Position numbers and translations under genes: made by a program. Positions 23,713 to 31,114 of a DNA stretch of 35,322 nucleotides are shown one piece after another. The notes beneath the pieces were generated by a model. It was not told the DNA's origin. It did not search any database and worked only from the letters and a program-made list of their open reading frames with translations. The first letter of the stretch is position 1. Each line of letters opens with the position of its first letter. This DNA comes from Streptomyces sp. CBMA29 (GTDB lineage Bacteria > Actinomycetota > Actinomycetes > Streptomycetales > Streptomycetaceae). Where the stretch lies: positions 1 to 35,322 of the forward strand of contig NZ_MECL01000207.1 of NCBI RefSeq assembly GCF_014596445.1, given 5' to 3'.

Positions 23713-23751
23713 TTGACGGTCTCTTGAGGGTGTTGCGAAAATTATCGCAAC
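23713..23751 (+). promoter_or_regulatory. DUF2264 promoter with a 20-bp palindromic operator
   Basis: TTGACG (23713-23718) and GAAAAT (23737-23742) are 18 nt apart. Over the -10 and likely start point lies a palindrome: GTTGCGA (23732-23738), AAATTA, TCGCAAC (23745-23751), symmetrical at 18 of 20 bases with an AATT centre. A repressor there should shut off transcription. The element stands out as AT-rich in this sequence. Confidence 0.7.
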
Positions 23752-23772
23752 TTCGTGAGGGAGGCGGTCGGG

Positions 23773-25557
23773 ATGGCGAGCGGCAGCGGTGCGCGTGGGG
23801 AAATGCAGGCGTATGTGCGGGAGTTGGTCGATCCGGTGGTGCGGTACGCGAGTGCGGGGGGCGCTCGGATACGGCTGGGGGTGAACGCGGCGCACCATGA
23901 CGACACCGCGGCCGACCTGGAGGGGTACGCGCGGCCGTTGTGGGGGCTGGCGCCGTTGGCGGCGGGGGGCGGGGAGTTCGGGCACTGGGAGCTGTGGGCG
24001 CGGGGGCTGGCGGCGGGGACGGACCCGGGGCATCCCGAGTACTGGGGGACGGCCACCGGCATCGACCAGCGGACCGTCGAGACGGCGGCCATCGGATTCG
24101 CGCTGGCGCTGGCGCCGGAGAAGCTGTGGGACCCGCTCAGCGGCAAGGAACGGGACCAGGCGGGGGCCTGGCTGGCGAGCTTCCTGGGGGCCGACACGCC
24201 CGAGAACAACTGGAACTTCTTCCCGGTGCTGGTCAGTCTCGGTCTGGACCGGGTGGGGTACGCGCACGACCGGGACGCGCGGCACGCGCGGCTGGACCGG
24301 CTGGAGACGTACGCGCGCGAGGACGGCTGGTACGCGGACGGGAACACCGCGCAGCGCGACTACTACATCCCGTGGGCCATGCACTTCTACGGTCTGATCT
24401 ACGCGGCGCTCGCGGGCGACGGCGACCCGGCGCGGGCGGCGCGCTTCCGGCAGCGGGCGGCCGACTTCGCACCGGGGTTCCGGCACTGGTTCGCGGCGGA
24501 CGGGGCCGCCGTGCCGTTCGGCCGCAGTCTCACGTACCGGTTCGCGCAGGGCTCGTTCTGGGGAGCGCTGCCGTACGCGGGGGTGGACGCCGTGCCGCCG
24601 GGGGAGGCCAAGGGGCTGCTGTCGCGCCATCTGCGGTGGTGGCGGGAGCGGTCGGCGCTGACGTCGCCGGACGGGGTGCTGACCATCGGGTACGGCTATC
24701 CGCAGCCGGCGGTCGCGGAACAGTACAACGGGCCGGGCTCGCCGTACTGGGCGATGAAGGCGTTCCTGCCGCTGGCGCTGCCCGCGGACCACGCCTTCTG
24801 GACGGCGGACGAGGAGCCCGCCGCCGAGCTGCCGGAGACCCTGGCGCAGCCGGACGCCGGTGCGGTGCTGATGCGTTCGGGCGGGGACGCGACGCTGCTC
24901 AGCGGGTCGCAGCACAATCTCTGGGCGCGGGGCGGCGCCGCGAAGTACGCCAAATTCGCGTACTCCTCCCGCTTCGGCTTCAGCGCGCCGGTCGACGGTC
25001 TCGGCCCGGAGCCGGGGGCGTACGACTCGGTGCTCGCGGTCAGCGACGAGACTCATGGCGAGGGCGAGGAAGGGGCGGTGCCGCGGCACTTCCGGGTGCG
25101 CGAGGAGCAGCACGACCCGGCGGTCGAGGACGGCGACACCGTACGCAGCACCTGGCGGCCGTGGCCCGACGTGGAGATCACCACCTGGCTCACCGCCGCC
25201 GCGCCCTGGCACCTGCGCACCCACCGCATCCGTACGGGCCGCGCGCTGTACACGGCGGAGGGCGGCTTCGCGGTCGACCGGGACGCGGGGCTCACCCGGC
25301 GCGAGGAGAACGAGGGCGGCGCGGTGACGGTCACCGGGGCCGGGGACCTCAGCGGGCTGCGCGATCTGGACGGCGGCCGCAGCGGCCGGGTCCTCGACCC
25401 GCTGCCCGGCACCAACGTGCTGGCGCGGCGTACGTCACTGCCCGTGCTGGTGGGGCAACTCCCGCCCGGCGAGCACTGGTTGCGCTGCGCGGTGCTCGGC
25501 GCCGGGGCCGCGGGGGCGGCGGCGTGGGAGCGGGACGCGCCGGAGGCACGGCACTGA
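23773..25557 (+). CDS. DUF2264 family protein
   Basis: A 594-residue protein without signal peptide, so probably cytoplasmic. The N-terminal 370 residues match the DUF2264 pattern: DDTAADLEGYARPLWGLAPL, WGTATGIDQRTVETAAIGFAL, NNWNFFPVLVSLGLDRVG, DGWYADGNTAQRDYYIPWAMHFYGLIY, and a Trp-rich GPGSPYWAMKAFLPLAL stretch. The alternation of Trp/Tyr-rich helices suggests an alpha/alpha toroid as in uronyl hydrolases and heparinases; the C-terminal third looks beta-rich (WARGGAAKYAKFAYSSRFGF). A role in breaking plant or host glycans is an inference. The ATG at 23773 has GGGAGG 8 nt upstream; GTG at 23755 is less likely. Its own repressor site suggests it is induced. Confidence 0.85.
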   Translation: MASGSGARGEMQAYVRELVDPVVRYASAGGARIRLGVNAAHHDDTAADLEGYARPLWGLAPLAAGGGEFGHWELWARGLAAGTDPGHPEYWGTATGIDQRTVETAAIGFALALAPEKLWDPLSGKERDQAGAWLASFLGADTPENNWNFFPVLVSLGLDRVGYAHDRDARHARLDRLETYAREDGWYADGNTAQRDYYIPWAMHFYGLIYAALAGDGDPARAARFRQRAADFAPGFRHWFAADGAAVPFGRSLTYRFAQGSFWGALPYAGVDAVPPGEAKGLLSRHLRWWRERSALTSPDGVLTIGYGYPQPAVAEQYNGPGSPYWAMKAFLPLALPADHAFWTADEEPAAELPETLAQPDAGAVLMRSGGDATLLSGSQHNLWARGGAAKYAKFAYSSRFGFSAPVDGLGPEPGAYDSVLAVSDETHGEGEEGAVPRHFRVREEQHDPAVEDGDTVRSTWRPWPDVEITTWLTAAAPWHLRTHRIRTGRALYTAEGGFAVDRDAGLTRREENEGGAVTVTGAGDLSGLRDLDGGRSGRVLDPLPGTNVLARRTSLPVLVGQLPPGEHWLRCAVLGAGAAGAAAWERDAPEARH

Positions 25558-25614
25558 GGCCCACAGGGGGAGCCGCCCCGGAACCCGCCGGGGCGGCCAC
25601 CGGGGGCGGGGCGG

Positions 25615-25645
25615 TTGGGAATGTGGGGGGACGACGGGTTAGCGT
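25615..25645 (+). promoter_or_regulatory. Candidate leaderless promoter of dapD
   Basis: TTGGGA (25615-25620) and TAGCGT (25640-25645) are 19 nt apart. TAGCGT is 6 nt from the ATG at 25652, and no ribosome site is present between them, so the message is probably leaderless. Confidence 0.5.
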
Positions 25646-25651
25646 CTGGGT

Positions 25652-26632
25652 ATGAATGAGTCTCGTGCCTCCGGCGCCCTCGGCGTCGGCCTCGCCACCG
25701 TCGCCGACGACGGCACCGTCCTGGACACCTGGTACCCCGCACCGGAACTCGCCGCGGAGGCGGGCCCCGCGGGCACCGAGCGGCTGAGCGCCGAGCGCGC
25801 GGCGGAACTGCTGGGGGCGGCGGCGCCCAAGGCGCTGGGCAAGGACCCGAGGCGCGGGGTCGAGATCGTGGCGGTAAGGACCGTCATCGCCTCGACGGAC
25901 GACAAGCCGCTGGACGCGCACGACGCGTACCTGCGGCTGCACCTGCTGAGCCACCGCCTGGTCCGCCCCAACGAGCCCAATCTGGAAGGGCTGTTCGGCC
26001 TGCTGGCGAACGTCGCGTGGACGTCGATCGGCCCGGTGCCGGTGACGGCGGTCGAAGGGGCGCGGCTGGCGGCCCGCGCGGAGGGCCTGCACCTGGCGGT
26101 GTACGGCGTGGACAAATTCCCGCGGATGACGGACTACGTCGCCCCGTCCGGCGTGCGGATCGCCGACGCCGACCGGGTACGCCTCGGCGCGCACCTGGCG
26201 TCCGGCACGACCGTCATGCACGAGGGCTTCTGCAACTTCAACGCGGGCACGCTGGGCACCTCCATGGTCGAGGGCCGCATCTCGCAGGGCGTCGTCATCG
26301 GCGACGGCTCGGACATCGGCGGCGGCGCGTCCATCATGGGCACCCTGTCCGGCGGCGGCACCCAGGTCGTCTCGGTCGGTGAACGCTGCCTGCTCGGCGC
26401 CGAGTCGGGCCTGGGCATCGCCCTCGGTGACGACTGCGTCGTGGAGGCGGGCCTGTACGTCACCGCGGGCACCCGCGTCACGCTCCCGGACGGCGAGATC
26501 GTCAAGGCGCTGGAGCTCTCCGGCGCCGACAACATCCTCTTCCGCCGCAACTCGACCACCGGCAAGGTCGAGGTCCTTCAGCGCACGGGTTCGTGGGGCG
26601 GCCTCAACGACGTTCTGCACAGCCACAACTGA
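25652..26632 (+). CDS. dapD: Tetrahydrodipicolinate N-succinyltransferase
   Basis: A 326-residue trimeric enzyme of lysine and diaminopimelate synthesis: it succinylates tetrahydrodipicolinate from succinyl-CoA. After a mixed N-terminal domain, the hexapeptide left-handed beta-helix runs from about residue 170. HEGFCNFNAGTLGTSMVEGRIS, VVIGDGSDIGGGASIMGTLSGGG and ERCLLGAESGLGIALGDDCVVEAGLYVTAGTRV are typical of the long actinobacterial DapD class. The late SGADNILFRRNSTTGKVEVL also fits. The start is the ATG at 25652, set by the -10 box 6 nt upstream. It has no pathway neighbours here. Its end faces the epimerase gene 22 nt away. Confidence 0.95.
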   Translation: MNESRASGALGVGLATVADDGTVLDTWYPAPELAAEAGPAGTERLSAERAAELLGAAAPKALGKDPRRGVEIVAVRTVIASTDDKPLDAHDAYLRLHLLSHRLVRPNEPNLEGLFGLLANVAWTSIGPVPVTAVEGARLAARAEGLHLAVYGVDKFPRMTDYVAPSGVRIADADRVRLGAHLASGTTVMHEGFCNFNAGTLGTSMVEGRISQGVVIGDGSDIGGGASIMGTLSGGGTQVVSVGERCLLGAESGLGIALGDDCVVEAGLYVTAGTRVTLPDGEIVKALELSGADNILFRRNSTTGKVEVLQRTGSWGGLNDVLHSHN

Positions 26633-26638
26633 CGACGC

Positions 26639-26650
26639 GTCACGCGTGAC
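26639..26650. repeat. 12-bp perfect palindrome between dapD and the epimerase gene
   Basis: GTCACGCGTGAC lies in the 22-nt gap between two convergent stops. It has no loop, so it is a poor hairpin; it may be part of a two-way stop signal or chance. Confidence 0.45.
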
Positions 26651-26654
26651 CGGA

Positions 26655-27620
26655 TCACGCCGTACGAGCCGCCGCCGCGAGCACCGCCCGCTCCTCCTCG
26701 GGGGACCAGCCGGCCTCCAGCGGCGGCTCGCCGCGTTCCCGGTCCCAGGCCAGGACGTCGGCGGCGGTGACCGCCAGCGCGGTGCCGGGCAGCCCGGCGG
26801 CCCTGGCACGCGCGGCGCTGCGCTGCTGCGAGGCGGTGTCCTCGCGGACCAGCGGGAACATCGGCGGTACGACGTCCGGCGTGACCCGTACGATCTCCAC
26901 CTCGGCGCCCGCGGCCCGCGCGCACGTCTCGATCAACTCGCCGAGGGTGACGGGCTGTTCGGGGCCCACGGCGTGGAAGGCGCCGGGCCGGTCGTCCTCC
27001 AGCAGCCGGATCACCAGCCGGGCCAGGTCGCGGGAGTCGACGATCTGCACCGGCTGGGCGGGGTCGGCGGGCAGGGCGACCCGGCCGCCGCGCGCGGCGG
27101 CGCGCACCCAGTAGGTGAACATGTCGGAGGGGTCGTGGGGACCGGCGACCTTCCCCGCCCGCACGATCGTGGCGCGCTGCCCGTGGCGCGCGGTCACGTC
27201 GTCCTCGCAGGCGACCTTGCACGGCCCGTACGTGGCCTCGCTCAGCACCTCGGTGTCGCGGACCGGCGGGCGGCGCGGGGTGTCCTCGTCGGAGCCGGGC
27301 GCCACCCCCTCGCGCTGGTACACCGCGTGGCTGGAGATGAACAGATACCGGCCGATCCGGTCGCCCAGCGCGTCCATGGCCTGTGCGACGTGCCGCGGGA
27401 CGTAGCCGCTGACGTCCACGACGGCGTCCCACCGGGTGTCGCCCGCGAGCGCCGCGTAGTCGCCGGTGTCACGGTCGCCGGTCAGCCGGGGGAGGCCGGG
27501 GAAGAGGCCGGCGCCGGTCCTGCCGCGGCCGAAGAGGGTGACGTCGTGCCCGCGGTGGAGGGCGTCCTCCACGATGGCGCGGCCGACGAAGGCGGTACCG
27601 CCCAGAACGAGAATGCGCAT
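26655..27620 (-). CDS. NAD-dependent epimerase/dehydratase family protein (extended SDR)
   Basis: A 321-residue Rossmann-fold protein. MRILVLGGTAFVGRAIV gives the GxxGxxG nucleotide motif at about 7-13. RYLFISSHAVYQ holds the usual Ser, and YGPCK supplies the Tyr-x-x-x-Lys pair. The middle HAVGPEQPVTLGELIETCARAAG is the usual substrate-domain region. The sugar or other substrate is not evident; some such proteins act as reductases or RNA-binding CSP41-like factors. I start at the ATG of MRILVLGG; a longer reading from 27644 adds 8 untypical residues. TAGGGT lies 8 nt upstream (27629-27634), so a very short leader is possible. No ribosome site is seen. Confidence 0.82.
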   Translation of the reverse strand: MRILVLGGTAFVGRAIVEDALHRGHDVTLFGRGRTGAGLFPGLPRLTGDRDTGDYAALAGDTRWDAVVDVSGYVPRHVAQAMDALGDRIGRYLFISSHAVYQREGVAPGSDEDTPRRPPVRDTEVLSEATYGPCKVACEDDVTARHGQRATIVRAGKVAGPHDPSDMFTYWVRAAARGGRVALPADPAQPVQIVDSRDLARLVIRLLEDDRPGAFHAVGPEQPVTLGELIETCARAAGAEVEIVRVTPDVVPPMFPLVREDTASQQRSAARARAAGLPGTALAVTAADVLAWDRERGEPPLEAGWSPEEERAVLAAAARTA

Positions 27621-27682
27621 AAGGGGCGACCCTACTGTCGCCACCGGCGGCCGTCACCCGGATATTCCGGCCATGAGGCAGG

Positions 27683-27711
27683 CTAGGGCCTGTCCGGCGG
27701 ACACGCCCTAG
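27683..27711. terminator. Hairpin at the end of the PPOX gene
   Basis: CTAGGGC (27683-27689) pairs with GCCCTAG (27705-27711) and TGTCC (27691-27695) with GGACA (27699-27703), with one C-C mismatch and loop GGC. It includes the TAG stop of the PPOX gene on the minus strand and probably ends that message. Similar GGGC-TGTCCG hairpins recur in Streptomyces intergenic DNA, from memory, so it may be a dispersed repeat. Confidence 0.6.
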
Positions 27712-28322
27712 CGGTAGATCTTCTCCGCGTACGCGGGCCCGTAGTACGTCTCCAGCTCCGCCAGTGAGTCCTCGGTCCGCTCCAGCGTCTTGGAGATCCG
27801 CGCCCGCGAGGCCATCGCGTCGGGCTGCCACGTCTCCGGCTTCCACAGGGCGCTGCGCAGGAACGCCTTGGAGCAGTGGAAGTAGACCTCCTCGATGTCG
27901 ACCAGGACCGCGGCCTGCGGGCGGTGGCCCTTGACGACCATGCGGTCGAAGAAGTCGGCGTCGCGCAGCAGCCGCGCCCGGCCGTTGATCCTGAGGGTGT
28001 CGCCGCGGCCGGGGATGAAGTAGAGCAGGCCGATGTGCGGGTTGGACAGGATGTTGCGGAAGCCGTCCGCGCGGCGGTTGCCCGGCCGTTCGGGGACCGC
28101 GATGGTTTGGTCGTCCAGGACGACGGTGAATCCGGCGGGGTCGCCCTTGGGCGACACGTCGCAGGTGCCGTCGGCGGCCGAGGTGGCCATCAGGCAGAAG
28201 GGCGCCGCCTTCAGCCAGGCCACGTCCAGTTCGTGCAGCCGGTCGCGCGCCTTGTCGCGGACGGTCGGGGTGGGCTCGCCGAGCAGTTCCCGCAGTTCGG
28301 CCTCGTCGGTGATCTCCTGCAT
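27708..28322 (-). CDS. Pyridoxamine 5'-phosphate oxidase family (PPOX) flavoprotein
   Basis: A 204-residue soluble protein of the split beta-barrel flavin-binding type. LKAAPFCLMATSAADGTCDVSPKGDPAGF (about 38-66) is the first FMN/F420-contact region with the SPKGD loop. RADGFRNILSNPHIGLLYFIPGRGDTLRINGRARLLRD (about 84-121) is the second barrel region. Length and the C-terminal FHCSKAFLRSALWKPETW block fit the class once named for MSMEG_1061-like proteins, rather than true PdxH. It probably reduces or binds a flavin-dependent substrate; which one is unknown. The ATG at 28322 is taken. It is divergent from the DoxX gene with a shared palindrome between them. Confidence 0.85.
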   Translation of the reverse strand: MQEITDEAELRELLGEPTPTVRDKARDRLHELDVAWLKAAPFCLMATSAADGTCDVSPKGDPAGFTVVLDDQTIAVPERPGNRRADGFRNILSNPHIGLLYFIPGRGDTLRINGRARLLRDADFFDRMVVKGHRPQAAVLVDIEEVYFHCSKAFLRSALWKPETWQPDAMASRARISKTLERTEDSLAELETYYGPAYAEKIYR

Positions 28323-28342
28323 CTGCCGTACACCCCCGGTGA

Positions 28343-28365
28343 GTGAGTACCTTCTGGGAACTCAC
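28343..28365. promoter_or_regulatory. Candidate operator between the PPOX and DoxX genes
   Basis: GTGAGTACC (28343-28351), TTCTG, GGAACTCAC (28357-28365): 9-nt arms with one mismatch. It starts 21 nt upstream of the PPOX start. Its length and form suit a dimeric winged-helix repressor such as HxlR or MarR type; no such gene is in the window. Confidence 0.55.
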
Positions 28366-28529
28366 ACGGTACAGGACGGCTTTTCCGGGCTTTCGCCGCG
28401 CCTTGCCCGCACCTCGCCCGCGGCTTGCCCGCGCCTGCGATGAGTTCCGCGGCGCTCCCCGGTCTACCTCTTCGACAGCGCCACGGCGCATACGACAGCA
28501 CCGAATCGACCCGACCAGAGGAGCCCACC

Positions 28530-28994
28530 GTGTCCGTCGCCTCCACTCCCACCGGCACCACCCCGACCGGTACCGCGGCAGCCGTCACCGCCCGCCCCGC
28601 CCGCGGCCGGGCGCGCACCGCGCTGCTCGCCCTCCAGATCCTGCTGGCCCTCTTCTACGGCGTCGCCAGCGCCGCCCCCAAGCTCCTCGGCATCGACGCC
28701 GCGGCCGACTCCTTCGACCGCATCGGCTTCGGCGACTGGTTCATGTACCTCACCGGCGCGCTCGAACTCGCGGGCGCCGTCGCCCTGTTGATCCCAGTGC
28801 TCTACCAGGTCGCCGCGGTCGCGATGATCGGCCTGATGATCGGCGCCACCATCACCCAGATCACCGTCTTCGGCGGCGACAACGCGGCGACGCCGATCAT
28901 CCTCATACTGCCGCTGGCCCTGATCGCCTGGGCCCGCAGGGACAGTACGAAGGCGCTGCTGGCCCTGGTCCGCGGCGCGGTCGCCCGGACCTGA
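28530..28994 (+). CDS. DoxX family membrane protein
   Basis: A 154-residue protein with a Thr/Ala-rich cytoplasmic start of about 35 residues and then four membrane segments: LALQILLALFYGVASAA, FMYLTGALELAGAVALLIPVL, VAAVAMIGLMIGATITQITVF and PIILILPLALIAWA. The KLLG and LTGALELAGA pattern is that of DoxX-like proteins, some linked to thiol redox balance or quinone processes. The GTG at 28530 has AGAGGAG about 6 nt upstream; earlier in-frame ATG codons at 28425 and 28440 lack a ribosome site. The candidate operator at 28343-28365 may control it together with the PPOX gene. Its exact role is unknown. Confidence 0.82.
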   Translation: MSVASTPTGTTPTGTAAAVTARPARGRARTALLALQILLALFYGVASAAPKLLGIDAAADSFDRIGFGDWFMYLTGALELAGAVALLIPVLYQVAAVAMIGLMIGATITQITVFGGDNAATPIILILPLALIAWARRDSTKALLALVRGAVART

Positions 28995-29302
28995 GCGCGC
29001 TCGCGTCGGCCGCGGCCGACGACCGTCGGCAACGGCGCACGCCGACCGGATCGCGGCGGGCCGCTACGGCGATCCGCGCTCGGTCGGCCCGCGAAGCCTC
29101 CCCGTTCGGGCCGGGCAACCGGCTGGTGCTCACCCTCGACAACCACGACTCCGTCACTCGACCCGGAGACCGCCGCCGCTCATCGTGCCCCCTGACCGAC
29201 CGCTTGGTACGTTGAAGGTGTCGCGGCCCCTCCCGCGGCGCGCGGGCCGCCGGTAGCGTACGCGAGCCCCGGGAGCGGGCACAGGACGAAGGAGTCTGAC
29301 GC
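28995..29302. other. Gap of about 300 bases before the carboxylesterase
   Basis: No convincing gene. Open frames here lack family resemblance and a ribosome site. TAGCGT at 29254-29259 may be a -10 box for the next gene; GAAGGAG close to 29288 is its ribosome site. I see no repeat or hairpin that stands out. Confidence 0.5.
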
Positions 29303-30796
29303 ATGGACGAACCGGTGTGCACCACCCGGCAGGGCGACGTCCGCGGACTGACCGGCCGGGACGGCGTCGCCGTCTTCCGCGGAATCCCTTACGCCGCACC
29401 GCCGTTCGGACCGCACCGGTTCATGGCGCCGCAGCCGCCCGCCGCCTGGGGGGGCATACGTGACGCGACCGCGTTCGGCCCGACCGTGCCCAAGGGCCCT
29501 TACGTCAAGCCGTTCGACGTGCTGCTGCCCGACCCGGACATCGCGGGCGAGGACTGCCTCAACCTCAACGTGTGGACACCCGGCACCGCGGGCGACGCGC
29601 CGGTCATGGTGTGGCTGCACGGCGGCGCCTTCATGAACGGCTCGGGCTCGCTGCCGATCTACGACGGCGCCGCGTTCGCCCGCGACGGTGTCGTCTGCGT
29701 GACCGTCAACTACCGTATGGGGACGGACGGTTACCTCTCCCTCGACGGCGCCCCCGACAACCGCGGAGTGCTCGACCAGATCGCCGCCCTCGCATGGGTC
29801 CGCGACAACATCGCCGCGTTCGGCGGCGACCCCGGCCGCGTCACCGTCTTCGGCGAATCGGCCGGCGCGATGAGCATCGGGGTGCTGCTCACCGCCCCCG
29901 GCGCCCAAGGACTCTTCCACCGGGCGATCCTTCAGAGCGGCGCCGCGCACCACACGATCGGCCGGGACACCGCCCGCAAGGTCGCCGCGCACTTCGCCGC
30001 GAGACTCGGCGTCGAACCCACCGCCGCGGCCTTCGCCGCACTCCCGCCGGACGTCCTGCTGCCCGCGCAGACCGCCCTGCGCAACGAGGTCACCGCCAAC
30101 CCCGACCCGGCGCTGTGGGGCGAGGTCGCGCTGAACGCGATGCCCTTCGAGCCGGTCGCGGACACCGCGAGCACCGCCGCCCGCGCCGACCCGGTGCCGG
30201 GACCCGGCGCGGACTGCGCCGTCGACCTGCTGATCGGCACCACCACCGAGGAGTACCGGCTCTTCACCGTCCCCAGCGGCGTCATCGACCACATCGGCGA
30301 CACGCACCTGCGGGCCGCGGTCGCCCGGCACGGCCTCGACCCCGACACCGCGCTGCCGCTCTACGCCGCCAACCGCCCCGGCGCCACCTCCGGCGACCTG
30401 TTCTCCGCCGTCCTCACCGACTGGTTCTTCCGGATACCCGCGGTCCGCCTCGCCGAGTCCGTCCCGCGCGCCCACGTCTACGAATTCGGCCGCCGCTCCA
30501 CCGCCTTCGACGGCCGCCTCGGCGCCTGCCACGCCTCCGAGATCGCCTTCGCCTTCGACAACCTGGACGCACCCGGCGAGACCATGCTGCTCGGCGAGGC
30601 CCCGCCGCAGTCGCTCGCCGACACCATGCACGCCGCCTGGGTCTCCTTCGCCGCGACCGGCGATCCCGGCTGGTCCGCGTACGACACCCGTGACCGTACG
30701 ACGATGGTCTTCGGCACGGCGGACGAACCCGCGCACTGCGGTCCCATACGCGACCCGCGCCCGGACGAGCGCGCCCTGTGGGACGGCGTGCGCTGA
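29303..30796 (+). CDS. Type-B carboxylesterase
   Basis: A 497-residue alpha/beta hydrolase of the carboxylesterase type B family (para-nitrobenzyl esterase-like), acting on ester bonds in the cytoplasm; there is no signal peptide. FRGIPYAAPPFGPHRF is the usual opening. EDCLNLNVWTP is the second signature and VWLHGGAF forms the oxyanion hole. The nucleophile is Ser186 in FGESAGAMS. The acid is probably Glu316 or Glu317 (GTTTEEYRLF) and the base is His410 (GACHASEIAFAF). All three are present, so it should be active. GAAGGAG supports the ATG. The stop falls in the first of several short repeats. Confidence 0.93.
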   Translation: MDEPVCTTRQGDVRGLTGRDGVAVFRGIPYAAPPFGPHRFMAPQPPAAWGGIRDATAFGPTVPKGPYVKPFDVLLPDPDIAGEDCLNLNVWTPGTAGDAPVMVWLHGGAFMNGSGSLPIYDGAAFARDGVVCVTVNYRMGTDGYLSLDGAPDNRGVLDQIAALAWVRDNIAAFGGDPGRVTVFGESAGAMSIGVLLTAPGAQGLFHRAILQSGAAHHTIGRDTARKVAAHFAARLGVEPTAAAFAALPPDVLLPAQTALRNEVTANPDPALWGEVALNAMPFEPVADTASTAARADPVPGPGADCAVDLLIGTTTEEYRLFTVPSGVIDHIGDTHLRAAVARHGLDPDTALPLYAANRPGATSGDLFSAVLTDWFFRIPAVRLAESVPRAHVYEFGRRSTAFDGRLGACHASEIAFAFDNLDAPGETMLLGEAPPQSLADTMHAAWVSFAATGDPGWSAYDTRDRTTMVFGTADEPAHCGPIRDPRPDERALWDGVR

Positions 30797-30830
30797 ACCC
30801 CTCGCGCTGAACTCCTCGCGCTGACACCTC
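30790..30830 (+). repeat. Short tandem repeat at the carboxylesterase stop
   Basis: GCGCTGAACCCCTC (30790-30803), GCGCTGAACTCCTC (30804-30817) and GCGCTGACACCTC (30818-30830). Each unit contains a TGA. Behind them GCGCCTCAGCGACCC and GCGCCTCGGCGACCC follow, 17 nt apart. The repeats look like duplicated 3' ends. Confidence 0.7.
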
Positions 30831-31114
30831 CCGTGCGCCTCAGCGACCCTTGCGCCTCGGCGACCCGTGGCCGGTACACACCGGGCGGCGGGCGGCGGTG
30901 GCCGGAACGTATCGCTACGGGCGGGTGAACCGGTGGGGTGACGGGTGCGACGGGGCCGGGAGGCCGACGGACGGGGGTCCGCAGGGCCTACGCTGAGTGC
31001 GCGCGTCCGGCGCGCGTACCGGTTCGCGTGTGCCGGTCCGATCCCCCCCAGGGGTGCGCCGGACCAGCACACCCCTCACGCCGTACAGCCGTAGAGCCCT
31101 CTAGGAGTCACCCC
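30797..31114. other. Gap of about 320 bases between the esterase and the acidic protein gene
   Basis: Holds the tandem repeats above, then GC-rich sequence without a gene. TACGCT at 30989-30994 is a candidate -10 box for the next gene. A small GCGCG-TCCGG-CGCGC stem follows. No strong -35 is seen. Confidence 0.45.

Noticed and set aside
23638..25224. A 528-codon minus-strand frame opposite the DUF2264 gene
   Set aside because: It is Arg/Pro-rich and lacks any domain pattern, while the plus-strand frame matches DUF2264.
29180..31072. A 630-codon minus-strand frame over the carboxylesterase
   Set aside because: It is low-complexity Gly/Val/Asp/Arg sequence antisense to an esterase with an intact catalytic triad.
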